Of a stretch of 64,000 nucleotides of DNA, positions 1-13,295 are shown piece after piece. Source of the stretch: Chamaelirium japonicum (lineage: Eukaryota; Streptophyta; Magnoliopsida; Liliales; Melanthiaceae); the NCBI GenBank assembly GCA_947650365.1, contig OX393551.1, positions 63,539,644 through 63,603,643 on the forward strand, given 5' to 3'. Each line of letters starts with the position of its first letter. The first letter of the stretch is position 1. Position numbers and translations under genes: made by a program. Below the pieces are notes generated by a model, which was not told the DNA's origin, made no database searches, and worked only from the letters and a program-made list of their open reading frames with translations.

Positions 1-199
1 CATGGACCTTTAGTTTGCTAGTAATTAGCCGATAACTATTATTTTTTTAGACCAACTCCCAACCCGAGAACCGACCCGAACCAAACTGACCATAGTGTGG
101 GTTAGATTGGTTCGGGTTTCAATATGGCAGAACCAAACTAGTTCGGTTCCGGTCTGGGTTGGCTCAAACCCAAACCAACCCGATCCAAGTTGCACCCCT
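1..199. mobile_element. 3' part of a hAT-like non-autonomous element (copy 1), cut by the window edge
   Basis: This stretch is nearly identical to 5876-6074: both begin with CATGGACCTTTAGTTTGCTA and run through alternating runs of 'cccgaacc' and 'ggttcggg' to an end reading CACCCCT. That end is the inverted counterpart of the AGGGTG start of the complete copy at 5550. The flank after it (acacaagatt) matches the target sequence at the other copy. The 5' part is outside the window. It has no coding capacity. Confidence 0.75.
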
Positions 200-478
200 A
201 CACAAGATTGTACAAGATTCACATACTCAAATGCAGAATATATGCTTTGTGAAGCTCTATACCCGTAGATATGGTATAAATATTATCCGAGTGTTCCAAA
301 TTATGTATATATACTTGTTTTATAACTATATAGAGATTCACTAAAAAATTTCATTAAAAATCCAATATTTCCACCATTTCTATAAAAGCACAATATTTCC
401 ACATTATCGAAATATTTTCAGAAAATATTTCTATATCCAGAGGGTCAAAATATTGACCAAAATGGAAATTTCGAACCT
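200..478. repeat. Linker sequence before satellite block 1 (partial)
   Basis: This is non-satellite AT-rich sequence. It contains the recognisable strings TGTGAAGCTCTA, CCAAATTATGTATATATACT and AATATTGACCAAAATGGAAA, which recur just before every later satellite block. It is the right-hand part of the ~0.7-1.1 kb linker of the higher-order repeat. No gene is seen. Confidence 0.85.
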
Positions 479-3400
479 TAGCTATGAGCGATCCTACTAT
501 TGTGGGATCATTATTCATGTTGTAGATTACGAGAGGAGTCCGAATAGGGCCGACTATAGTTGACGAGGTCGTCTACTTTAAAGGGGGTACATCCAAGTAG
601 GGCCCACTCCAATTGACAAGGTCCTTATTCATGTAGTAGAGTATAGGAAAAGTCCAAATGGGTCCACTCTAGTTTTCTAGGTCGTCGATATTATAGAGAG
701 TACATCTATGTATAAAAGGGGTGATTTTAATACCCGCATCTGTATGGGCATAATATAAAGAGTCCCATAGATAGAAGGGGTCCCATTATTATTGGATCTT
801 TATTTATGTAGTAAATTAAAAGAGGAGTCCAAGTGGGGTCACTCTAGTTTATAAACTCAACTATATTATAGGTGGGTACATCTATGTGTCAAAAAGATAA
901 CCTTCATACCCGCATCTGAGTAGCCAAAATATAAATAGTACTATAATTAAGAGAAGTTTCATTATTATGGGATCCTTATTTATGTTATAGATTATGAATG
1001 GAGGCAAAATAGGACCCATAAAGGGGTACATCAATATATAGTAGATGACGAATGGAGTCAAAGTGGGGCCCATAAGTATGGAAAAATATAAAATATCCTA
1101 TAGCTTGGAGGGATCCTACTACTGTAGGGTCCTTATTCATGTAATAGATTACGAGATGTATCCGAGTAGGGCCACTCCATTTGACAAGGTCGACTATATT
1201 ATAGCGAAAAACATCTGTGTCACATGGGTGCCTTTAACACCCTTATCTATATGGTGAAAATATAAAAGTCATATACCTAGGAAGGGTCTTACTAATGTGG
1301 GATCCTTATTTATATAATAGATTACAAGATAAGCCCAAGTGAGGCCTAATCCAGTTGAGAAAGTTGATTACATGATAGAAGGTACATCTATGTATCAAAG
1401 GGGTGATTTTAACACCTGCATCTATGTGCCCAAAAAATAAAGGGTCTCATTACTAGAAGGGATCCCATTATTAAGGGATCCTTATTCATATAGTAGACTA
1501 CAAGAGTAGTATAAGCGGGGCTACTCTAGTTGACAAGATCGACTATATTACAGAAGGGAACATCTATATATTAAATAGGTGATTTTAACACCCGTATCTG
1601 TGTAACTAAAATATAAAGAGTCTCATAATTAGAAAAGGTCTGACTATTGTGGGATCCATATTCATATAGCATATTATAAGAGGAATCCAAGTAGGGCCCA
1701 CTCCTGTTGATAAGGATAACTATATTATAGGGGGTACATCTATCTAGCAAAGGAGGACTCTAACACCCGCATCTATATGGCTGAAATATGAAGAATCCTA
1801 TAGCTAGGAGAGATCTTGCTATTGTGGGATCCTTATTCATATAGTAGATTACGAGAGAAGTCTAAGTAGGGCCCACTCTAGTTGACAAGTACGATGATAT
1901 TATAGGCATCTATATGTCAAAGGGGTAACTTTAATAATACCCATATCTGTATGGCCAAAATATAAAGAGTCCCATATCTATGAGGGGTCACACTACTATG
2001 GTATCCTTATTCATGTAGTAGATTACGAGAGGAGTCCAAGTGGGACCTACTTCAGGTGACAGGTCGACTCCATTATTGGGGATATATCTATATCTCAAAG
2101 AGGTAACTTTAACACCCGTACTTGTATGACCAAAATATAAAAAGTCTCATAGCTAGGAGAGGTCTACTATTGTGGGATCCTTATTCATGTAGTAGATTAC
2201 ACAAGGAGTCCAAATAGGTCCCAGTACATTATAAGGGAGATATATCTATATCTCAAATTGGTAAATTTAACACCAGCATCTGTGCGGCCAAAATATAAAA
2301 AGTCCCATAGATAGGTGGGATCCTACTATTGTGGGATCCTTATTCATGTAGTAAATTACAAGAGGAGTCCAAGTAGGGCCAACTCCAGTTGGTAAGTTCG
2401 ACTATATTATAAGGGTGTACATCTATGTGCCAAAGGGGTAACTTTAATACCCGTGTCTGTGTGACCAAAATATAGAGTCCCATAACTAAGAGGGGTCCCA
2501 CTATTATGGGATCCTTAATCATATAGTAGATTACAAGAGGAATCCAAGTAGGTCCCACTCCAGTTTATATGATCTACTATATTATAGGTGGGTATATCTA
2601 TGTGTGAAAATGGTGACTTTAAAACCTGCATCTATGTGGTAAAAAATATAGAGTCACATAGCTAGGAGGGTTTCTACTATTATAGGATCCTTATTCGTAT
2701 AGTAAAATATGAGAGGAGTCCAAATGGGGTTCACTCCAATTGACAAGGCTGATACAGTAAAGAATAGTATATTTATAAATCAAAGGGGTGACTTTAACAC
2801 TCGTATATATTTGGCAAAAATATAAAGGGTCCCATATCTAGGATGGGTCCAACTATTGTGATATCTTTATTTTTGATGTAAATAATAAGATGAGTCCAAA
2901 TAGGGCCCACTCTAGTTGGCAATTTCAACTACTTACCGGGGTACATCTATATGTATAAAGAGGTAACTTTGACACGCATATATATGCGACCAAAATATAA
3001 AGAGTCTTATAGTTAAGATAAATCCCACTATTATATAATCTATATTCATATAGTATATTATGAGAGTGTTCCAAGTGGGGCTCACTCCAGTTGACAAGGT
3101 CGACTATATTATAAGGGGGTACGTTATAATGTCAATGGGGTGACTTTAACCCCCACATCTGTATGGCCAAAATATAAAGCGTTTCATAGTGAGGCTATTT
3201 ATTATGAGATCCTAATTCATATAGTAGATTACGAGAGGAGTCTAAGTAGGACACAATTTAGTTGACAAGGTCGACCAAATTATATGGGGTACATCTATAT
3301 ATCAAATGGGTTATTTTAACACCCGTATCTGTGTGACCAAAATATAAAGGGTCTCATAGCTAGGAGGGGTCCTACTATTGTAGGATTCTTATTCATGTAC

Positions 3401-4977
3401 TTGATTATGAAAGGAGTCCAAGTAGGGCCTATTCCAGCTGTCAAGGTCGTCTAAATAATAGGGGGTACATCTTTGTTTCAAAGGAAAAACTTTAACACCC
3501 GTATCTATATGGCCAAAATATAAAGATTACCATATCTAGGTGGTGTCCCACTATTGTAAGATCTTTATTTATATAGTAGATTATGAGAAGAGTCTATGTA
3601 TCAAAGGGTTACCCTTAATACCCACATCTATGTGAGCAAACTATAAAGAGTTTTAAAACAAGGTGGGGTTCCAGTATTGTGGGATTCTTATTCATATAGA
3701 AAATTAAGTGGAGGGTCCAAGTGGGGTTCACTGTAGTAAAACAAGGTCGACTATATTATAGAGGGTACATCTTTATGTCAAAGGGGTGACTTTATTACCC
3801 ATATATTTAAGGCCCAAATATAAAGAATCCCATAGCTAGGAGGGGTCCTACTATTATGGGATCCATATTCAAGTTGTAGATTAAAAAATGAGTCATAGTG
3901 TCCCACTCTAGTTAACAATGCCAATTATATTAACACCTGTATCTGTGTGTCTTACGAAAGTAGATTATTAGAAGAGTCCAAGTGGGGCCCACTCTAGATG
4001 ACAAAGTCAACTACTTATAGGGGCTATATCTATATATAAAAAGGGGTAACTTTGACACTCGTATATGTATAGCCAAAATATAAATAGCATCATAGCTAGG
4101 AGGGGTTCTACTTTTATGGGATCCTTATTCATATAGTAGAATACGAAAGGAGTCCAAGTGAGGCCCTCTCTAGTTGATTAAGTCAATTACATTATAAGAG
4201 ATGCATTTATGTGTCAAAGGGATAACTTTAACACCTATATTTGTTTGGCCAAAATATAAAGTGTCTCATTGGTAAGTGGAGTCCTACTATTCTAGGATCC
4301 TTATTTATAAAGTAGATTACGAAAGAAGTCCAAGTAGAGCCCACTCCAGTTGACAAGTTCGACTATATTATAGAGGGTAAATCTATGTATCAAATTATTG
4401 ATTTTAACACCTATATTTGTCTTGCCAAAATATAAAGTCCTACAGTTATGATGGGCCTTATTATTATAAATCTTAATTTATATAGTAGATTACAAGAGGA
4501 GTCAAAGTGGAGCCCACTCTAGTTGATAAGGTCGACTATATTATAAGGGGTACATCTATGTATCAAAGGGGTGACATTAACACCCATATTTATGTGGCTA
4601 AAATATAAATAGTCCCATAATTAGGAGGGGTCCTACTATTGGAAAATCTTTAATAATGTAGTAGATTACGAAAGGAGTCCAAGTCAGTCCCACTCTGGTT
4701 GACAAGGTCGATTGCATTATAAAGGGTACATTTATTTGTCAAAGGGGTAACTTTAACTCCCGCATTAGTATGACCAAAATATAAAGAGTCCTACAGATAG
4801 GAAGGATCCTATAATTATGAAATCCTTAATTATATAGTAGATTATAAGAAGAGTCCAAGTATAGCCCACTCAAGTTGATAAGATCAACTATATTATAAAG
4901 GGTACGTCTATATGTCAAAAGTGTGACTTTAGCATTTATATCTATATGGCCAAAATATAAAGAGTCTCATAGCTAGG
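479..4977. repeat. Satellite block 1, ~178-bp monomers
   Basis: About 25 head-to-tail monomers. Each contains, in order, a 'gggtcccactattgtgggatcc' dyad, TAGATTACGAGAGGAGTCC, 'aagtggggcccactc' (a second dyad), GTTGACAAGGTCGACTATAT, 'ggtacatctatgtgtcaaaggggtgactttaacacc' and 'ccaaaatataaagagtcccatagctagg'. Compared with block 2 it lacks about 2 kb near position 620: sequence at 620 continues as at 8325 rather than at 6310. Short open frames here encode the same low-information peptide over and over and are not genes. Confidence 0.93.
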
Positions 4978-6165
4978 AGCACGGTACAAAATCTTAAAAA
5001 AAATTATAAAATATTATAAAATATATTGATTTTCTCAGACTTCGGCATGAAATTTCTGTTGTGATATCGAACAAAATAAAAATCACGATAATATCATGAT
5101 ATTTCACATGATATATTTGTCAGTACGAAATATCATGATTTATCATGCCAAAACACACTGATCCACATCAATTTCCTGAAAATTTTGAGATATTTTGAAA
5201 AATTTTTAAAAATTTTAAGATTTTAGCTCCGAAATATTGGGACTGACTAGTTACAAAAGGGAACTGGGGGTTTCGTTCTCTGCAGCTTATTTACTTATAA
5301 TAATATTTAATTAAATGCCAGCTTACTTAATTTTTATTTTCTCTATTTACTTTAAGTTATTATATATAAATAAGCAAATACCCCTAATTTGATTTTAATA
5401 AAAATATTAAAAAAATCAAAAACCAAGTGAATCAAAAAGTATACTTTCAGTTTTAGTAGAAAAAAATAGTTTTTTGGTTTTTCATTAAATTTGTATGTTG
5501 AGAAAAGTTATTAAATCAACTCATTTTTAGCCCAAGACTACACAAGACTAAGGGTGCTACTTGGGTTGGGTAAAACCGAGAACCGACCCAACCCGACCTA
5601 AATGGGTTGGGTTGGTTCTGGTATTTTGATTAAATGGGTTGGTTCGGTTCTAAGTTTTGTGAACCTGACTAACTATGGGTCGATTCTGAGTTGAGGCTCG
5701 GGTATACCCGACCCAACCCGAGAACCGAACTAATATATATTAGTCCACATATATATGTCATAGGTTTGGACTTTTGGGCTCCATTACACTAGTATCCGAG
5801 TAAATGTTATTTGTTTGCTAATGTTAAACCAACTACCAAAAGAATTCAACAGGTGGCTAAAGCCTAAAACCTATCATGGACCTTTAGTTTGCTAGTAATT
5901 AGCCGATAACCATTATTTTTTTAGACCAACTCCCAACCCGAGAACCGACCCAAACCAACCCGACCTTAGTGTGGGTTGGGTTGGTTCGGGTTTCAATATG
6001 GTAGAACCGAACTAGTTCGGTTTGGTTCCGGGTTGGTTCAAACCCGAACCAACACGACCCGAGTTTCACCCCTACACAAGACTCACATACTACTGTCGAA
6101 AATATTTTCACAAAATATTTCTATATCTAGAGGGTCAAAATATTGACCAAAGTAGAAATTTCAAG
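4978..6165. repeat. Linker between satellite blocks 1 and 2
   Basis: It begins 'acggtacaaaatctt', then a segment rich in 'atatcacgatatttcacatgatat' dyads, then a very AT-rich part (aataatatttaattaaat, 'tactttaagttattatatataaataag'), then the element at 5550-6074. The usual right-hand portion is shortened by about 200 bp. Five homologous linkers exist in the window. Confidence 0.85.
5550..6074. mobile_element. hAT-like non-autonomous element (copy 2, complete)
   Basis: The 5' end AGGGTGCTACTTGGGTTGGG and the 3' end (inverse complement AGGGGTGAAACTCGGGTCG) form imperfect terminal inverted repeats. The flanks both read cacaagact (5541-5549 and 6075-6083), consistent with an 8-bp hAT target duplication, though the linker itself already contains similar repeats there. 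The interior is made of 'ggttcggg/cccgaacc' palindromic runs with no open frame. It is shared with the linker at 1-199 and absent at the same place in the linkers at 12.9 kb and 16.8 kb. Confidence 0.75.
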
Positions 6166-9100
6166 CCTTAACTCGGAGGGTTCCTACTATTGTGTATTGT
6201 TATTCATGTAGTAGATAACGAGAGGAGTCCGAATAGGGCTGACTCTAGTTGACGAGGTCGCCTACTTTAAAGGAGGTACATCCAAGTAGGGCCTGCTCCA
6301 GTTAACAAGGTCGATAAAATTATAAGGGGTACATCTATATATAAAAAGGAGTGAATTTAACACCTATTTTTGTGTGGCTAAAATATAAAGAGTCTCCCAG
6401 CTTGGAGGGTCCTTTTTTTGTGGGATCCATATTCATCTAGTAGAAAACTAGACGAGTTCAGGTAGGGTCTACTCAAATTGATAAGGTCGACTATATTATA
6501 GAAGGGTACATCTTTGTATAAAATTGGTAACTTTAACACCCACATCTGTGTGGTAAAAATATAAAGAATTCCATAGCTATGAGAGGTCTCATTATTATGG
6601 GATCCTTATTTATATATTTGATTACGAGAGGAGCCCAAGTGGGGCCCACTCCAAATGGCAAGGTCGATTAAATTATAGGGGGTATATCTATGTATCAAAG
6701 AGGTGACTTTAGTATCCGTATTTATGTGGCCCAAATATAAAAAGTCCCATAGCTAGGTGGGTACTCACTATTATGATATCCTTATTCATATATTAGATTA
6801 TGAAAAGAGTCTAAGTGGGCTCACTTCAATTGATAAGGTCGACTGTATTATACAGTGTACATCTATGTGTCAAAGGGGTAACATTAACAACCATATTTGT
6901 ATCGCCAAAATATAAAAAGTCTCATACCTAGGTGGGGTCTCACTATTGGGAGATATTTATTAATGTAGTAGATTATAAAAAAAGTCCAAGTGGGGCCCAC
7001 TCTGATTGACCAGGTCGACGATTATAGGCGGTAATCTATGTGTCAAAGGGGTGACTTTAACACTCACATCTATAAAAAGTCCCATAACTAGGTAGGGTCC
7101 TATTATTGTGGGATTCTAATTTATGTAGTAGATTATATAAGAAGTCCAAGTGGGGCCAATTCTAGTTAACCAGAGTGACAACATTATAGGGGGTACATCT
7201 TAGTGTCCAAAGGGTGACAATAACACCAGTATCTGTATGGCCCAAATATAAAGTCTCATAGCTAGGAGGGGACCCACTATTGTAGGATCCTTATTCATAT
7301 GGGGCCACTCAAATTGACAATATCGACTACATTATAGGGGGTACATCTATACGTTAAATGGGTGACTTTAACACTAGTAACAGGGTGGCCAAAATATAAA
7401 AAGTACTATAGCTAGGAAAGGTCCCCATTATTATGGGATACTTATATATATAATAGCTTACAAAAGGAGTCCAATTATGTCCCACTCTAGTTGACAAGGT
7501 CAACTACATTATAGCGGGGTACATCAATGTATCAAAGAAGTAACTTTAACACTTGTATTTATGTAGCCAAAATATAATGAATCCCATAGGTATGTAAGGT
7601 CTTAATATTATGGGATCCTTATTCATGTAGTAGATTACGAGAGGAGTTCAAGTAGAACCCACTCTAGTTGACAAGGTTGACTACCTTGTTGGAGGTACTT
7701 CTATATGTCAAATAAGAGACTTTAACATTCGTATCTGTGTGGCCAAAATATAAAGAGTCTCGTAGCTAAGAGTACCACTATTGTGGTATCCTTATTCATG
7801 TAGTAGATTACGAAAGGAGTCCAAGTGAGGCCCATTCTAGTTGACAAGGTCGACTACATTATAAGGGGGATATATCTATGTTTCAAAGGGATGACTTTAA
7901 CACCTGTATCTAAGAGGCCAAAATATAATATCTTATAGCTAGAAGAACTCCCACTATTATGGTATCCGTATTCATATAGCAGATTACGATAAGAGTCAAC
8001 ATTGGTCCCACTCTAGTTAACAAGGTCGACTATATTAAAAGAAGGAAAATCTATGTGAAAAGGGGTTGATTTTAACACCCGTATTTATGTAACTAAAATA
8101 TAAAAAGTCTTATAACTAGGAGGGGTCCCACAATTGTGGGATCCTTAATCATGTAGTAGATTACAAGAGTAGTCCAAATTGGGATCACTTTAGTTAACAA
8201 GCTCAATAATATTATTAGGATGTACATCTATGTGACAAAAATATGACTTTAACACCCACATCTGTGTGGCCAAAATATAAAAAGTCTTAAAGTTAGGAGG
8301 GGTCCTACTATTGTTGGATCCTTATTCATGTAGTAAACTATAGGAGGAGTCCAAATGGGTCCACTCTAGTTGACATGACCGTCAATATTATAGGGAGTAC
8401 ATCTATGTATCAAAGGGATGATTTTAACACTCGTATCTGTATGGCCATAATATAAAGAGTCCTATTACTAGGAGGGGTCCCATTATTATTATATCTTTAT
8501 TTATATAGTACATTATAAAAGGAGTCTAAGTGGGGCCACTCCAGTTTATAAACTCAACTATATTGTAGGTGGGTACATCTATGTGTCAAAACGATAACTT
8601 TAACTTCCACATCTGAGTGCCCAAAATATAAAGAGTACCATAGTTAAGAGAAGTCACACTATTACAGGATCCTTATTTATGTAGTAGATTACGAATAGAG
8701 GCAAAGTAGGACCAAAAAGGGGGTACACCAATATATAGTAGATTACGAATGGAGTCAAAGTGAGGCCCATAAGTATAGCAAAATAAAAAATATCCTATAG
8801 CTAGGAGGGGTCCCACTATTGTGGGGGTCCTTATTCATGTTGTAGATTACAAGATGTATCCAAGTGGGGCCACTCCATTTGATAAGGTCGACTATATTAT
8901 AGCGGGAGACATCTATGTCAAATGGGTGACTTTAACACTCGTATCTATATATCAAAAATATAAAGAGTCATATACCTAGGAAGGGTCCTACTAATATAAG
9001 ATCCTTATTCATATAGTATATTACAAGAGGAGTCCAAGTGTGGCTAAAATATAAAGAGTCTCATAATTAGAAGAGGTCTGATTATTATAAGATCCATATT

Positions 9101-12100
9101 TATGTAGCATATTATGAGAGGAGTCCAAATGAGCTTACTCCTGTTGACAATGATGACTATATTATAGGAGGTACATCTATATGGCAAAGAGGGACTTTAA
9201 TACCCGCATCTATATGGCCAAAATATGAAGAATCCCATAGCTAGAAGAGATCTCATTATTGTGGTATCCTTATTCATATAGTAGATTACAAAATGAGTCT
9301 AAGTAGGGCCCACTCTAGTTGACAAATACGATAACATTATAGGGGGTATATCTATATGTCAAAGGGGTGACTTTACACCCGTATATGTATATCCAAAATA
9401 TAAAGAGTCTCATTTCTATAAGGGGTCACACTACTATGGTATCCTTATTTATATAGTAAATTACAAGAGGAGTCCAAGTGGGGCCTACTTCAGGTAACAG
9501 GTCGACTCCAGTATTGGAGATATATCTATGTCTCAAAGAGGTAACTTTAACACCCATATTTGTATGACCAAAATATAAAGAGTCTCATAGCTAGAATGGG
9601 TCTCACTATTGTGGGATCCTTATTCATGTAGTAGATTAAGCAAGGAGTCCAAATGGATCCTACTATTTTATAGGAAAGGTACATCTATGTCTTAAATCGG
9701 TAACTTTAACACCAGCATCTGTGTGGTCAAAATATAAAGAGTCCCACAGTTAGGTGGTATTCTACTATTGTGGGATCCTTATTCATGTAGTAGATTATAA
9801 GAGGAGTCCAAGTAGGGCCCACTCTAGCTGGTAAGTTTGACTATATTATAGGGGAGTACATCTATGTGTCAAAGGGGCGACTTTAATACCCGCATATGTG
9901 TGACCAAAATATAAAGCCCCATAGCTAGGAGGGGTCCCACTATTATGGGATCCTTAATTATATAATAGATTATGAGATGAGTCCAAGTGGGTCCCACTCC
10001 AGTTGATATGATCTATTATATTATAGTTGGCTATATCTATGTTTCAAAATGGTGACTTTAAAACCCGCAACTGTGTGGCAAAAATATAAAGAGTCATATA
10101 GCTATGAGGGTTCCTACTATTGTGGGATCCTTATTTATTTAGTAAATTATGAGAAGAGTCCAAATAGGGTTCACTCTAGTTGACAAGGTCGATTACATTA
10201 AAAAATGGTATATTTATATATCAAAGAAGTGACTTTAACACTTTTATATTTATGAAAAAATATAAAAGGCCCCATAGCTAGGATGGGTCCTACTATTGTG
10301 AGATCTTTATTTTTAAAGTAAATAATAAGAGGTGTCTAAATAGGGCCCACTCTAGTTAATAATTTTGACTACTTATAAGGGTACATCTATATGTATAATG
10401 GGGTAACTTTGATACGTATATATATGTGACCAAAATATAAAGAGTCTCATAGTTAGGATAGATCCCACTATTATATAATCCTCATTCATATAGTATATTA
10501 TGAGAGGTATCCAAGTGGGGCCCACTCCAGTTGACAAGGTCAATTATATTATAAGGGGCTACTTTATAGTGTCTATGGGGTAACTTTAACCCCTATATCT
10601 GTATAGCCAAAATATAAAGAGTTTTATATCTAGGAGGGGACTAATTATTATGAGATTCTAATTTATATAGTAGATTACGAGAGAAGTCTAAGTGGGGCCT
10701 AATCTAGTTGACAAGGTCGACTAAATTATATAGGATATATCTATATAACAAATGGGTGATTTTAATATATGTATCTGTGTGGCCAAAATATAAAGAGTCT
10801 CATAGCTAGGAGAGGTCCTACTATTGTAGGATCTTATTCATGTACTAGATTATGAAAGGAGTCCAAGTGGGGCATGTTCCAGCTGTCAAGGTCATCTAAA
10901 TAATAAGGGATATATCTATGTGTCATAGGAAAAACTTTAACACCCGCATCTATATGACAAAATATAAAGATTCTCATATCTAGATGGTGTCCCATTATTA
11001 TAGGATCGTTATTTATATAGTATATTATAAGAAGAGTCTAAGTGGGGCCCACTATAGTTAACAAGGTCGATAGAATTATAGGGGGGGTATATCTATGTGT
11101 CAAAGGGGTAACTTTAACACTTACATCTTTGTGAGCAAACTATAAAGAGTTTTAAAATGAGCGGGGTCCCAGTATTATAGGATTCTTATGCATGAGGATT
11201 ACGTGGAGAGTCCAAGTGGGGTCCACTAGAGTTAACAAGGTCGATATATTATAGAGGTACATCTTTGTGTCAAATGGGTGACTTTAATACCCATATATAT
11301 GTGGCCCAAATAGAAAGAGTCTCATAGTTAGGATGGGTCCTACTATTATGGAATCCTTATTCAAGTTGTAGATTATAAAATGAGTCGTAGTGTCCCACTC
11401 TAGTTAACAATATCGACTACATTAATATATGTATCTTTATGTCTTACGAAAGTAGATTATTAGAGGAGTCCAAGTAGGGCCCACTCTAGATGACAAAGTT
11501 GACTACTTATAGGGGCTATATCTATATATAAAGAGGGGTAACTTTGACACTCGTATATATGTAACCAAAATATAAATTGTATCATAGCTAGGAAGGGTTC
11601 CACTGTTATGGGATCCTTATTCATATAGTAAATTATGAAAGGAGTCCAAGTGATACCCTCTCTAGTTGATTAAGTCGACTATATTATAGGAGGTGTATTT
11701 ATGTATCAAAGGGGTAACTTTAACATCCGTATCTGTGTAGCCAAAATATAAAGGGTCTCATAAGTAGGTGGGGTCCTACTATTGTAGGATCCTTATTCAT
11801 ATAGTAGATTACGAAAGAAGTCCAAGTGGAGCCCATTCCAGTTGACAAGGTCAACTACATTATTGAGTGTAAATCTATGTATTAAATTTATGACTTTAAC
11901 ACCTATAAATGTCTGGCCAAAATATAAAGTCCTATAGCTATAATGGGTCTTACTATTATGGGATCTTAATTTATATAGTAGATTACAAGAGGAGTCCAAA
12001 TGGAGCCCACTCTAGTTGACAAGGCCGACTATAATATAGGGGGTACATCTATGTGTCATAGGGGTGACTTTAACACCCGTATCTGTGTGACCAAAATATA

Positions 12101-12469
12101 AATAGTCCTATAGTTAGGAGAGGTCCTACTATTGTGGAATCCTTAATAATATAGTAGATTACGAAAGGAGTCCAAGTTAGTCCCATTCTGGTTGACAAAG
12201 TCGATTGCATTATAGGGGTACATTTATATGTCAAAGGGGTAACTTTAACTCCTGCATTAGTGTGACCAAAATATAAAGAGTCCCACAGCTAGGAAGGATC
12301 CTATAATTATAGAATTCTTAATTATATAGTAGATTATAAGAAGAGTCCAAATAGGGCCCACTCAAGTTGATAAGATCAACTATATTATAGGGGGTACGTT
12401 TATGTGTCAGACTGTGACTTTAACAACCATATCTGTATGGACAAAATATAAAGAGTCTCATAACTAGGA
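6166..12469. repeat. Satellite block 2, ~178-bp monomers
   Basis: About 35 monomers, the longest block. It carries landmark variants: ACATCAATGTATCAAA at 7521 (1355 bp from block start), a short compound monomer with 'cccataagtata' at 8767 that matches 1070, and ACCAGCATCTGTG at 9711 that matches 2272. These fix the alignment to block 1 and show the monomers are arranged in a defined higher-order order. Confidence 0.93.
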
Positions 12470-13295
12470 ACAAGGTACAAAATCTCGATAAATTATGAAA
12501 TATTATGAAATATCTCAATTTTCTCAGACTTTGACACAAAATTTCTGTTGCAATATCGAACGGAATGAAAGTCACGATAATATCACGATATTTTGCACAA
12601 TATATTTGTTGGCATAAAATATCACGATTTATCACGCCAAAACACGCTGATTCACATCAATTTCCTGAAAATTTTGAGATATTTTGAAAAAATTTGAGAT
12701 ATTAGCTCCGAAATATTGGGACTGACTGGTTATAAAAGGGGCTGGGTGTTTTGCTCTTAGCAGCTTATTTATATATAATAATATTTAATTAAATATCATC
12801 TTACTTAACTTTTATTTTTTCTATTTACTTTAAGTTAATATATATAAATAAGTAAATACCCCCTATTTGATTTTAATAAAAATATCAAAAAAATAAAAAA
12901 CAAAGTGAATCAAAAAAAAATACTTTCAGTTTTAGAAGGAAAAAATTGTTTTTTGGTTTTTCATAAAATTTGTATGTCGAGAAAAGTGGTTAAATCAAAT
13001 CATTTTTAGCTCAAAAATATACAAGAATGCACAAGACTCACAAACTCAAATGCAGAATACATACTTTGTGAAGCTCTATACTCGTAGATAGGGTGCAAAT
13101 ATTATCTGAGTGTTCCAAATTATGTATATATACTTGGTTTATTACTATGTAGTGATTCACTGAAAAATTCTATTAAAAAATAAGTATTTCCATCATTTCT
13201 ATAAAGTCAAAATATTTCCACACTATCGAAATATTTTCATAAAATATTTCCATATCAAAGGGTCGAAATATTGATCAAAATGGAAATTTTGAACC
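12470..13295. repeat. Linker between satellite blocks 2 and 3 (short type, no insertion)
   Basis: Same order of segments as the other linkers: 'aaggtacaaaatctcg', the dyad-rich 'cacgataatatcacgatatt' part, the AT-rich part, 'gactcacaaactcaaatgcagaatac', and the TCGAAATATTTTCATAAAAT part. It keeps the unoccupied site for the hAT-like element near 13030. No gene is seen. Confidence 0.87.
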
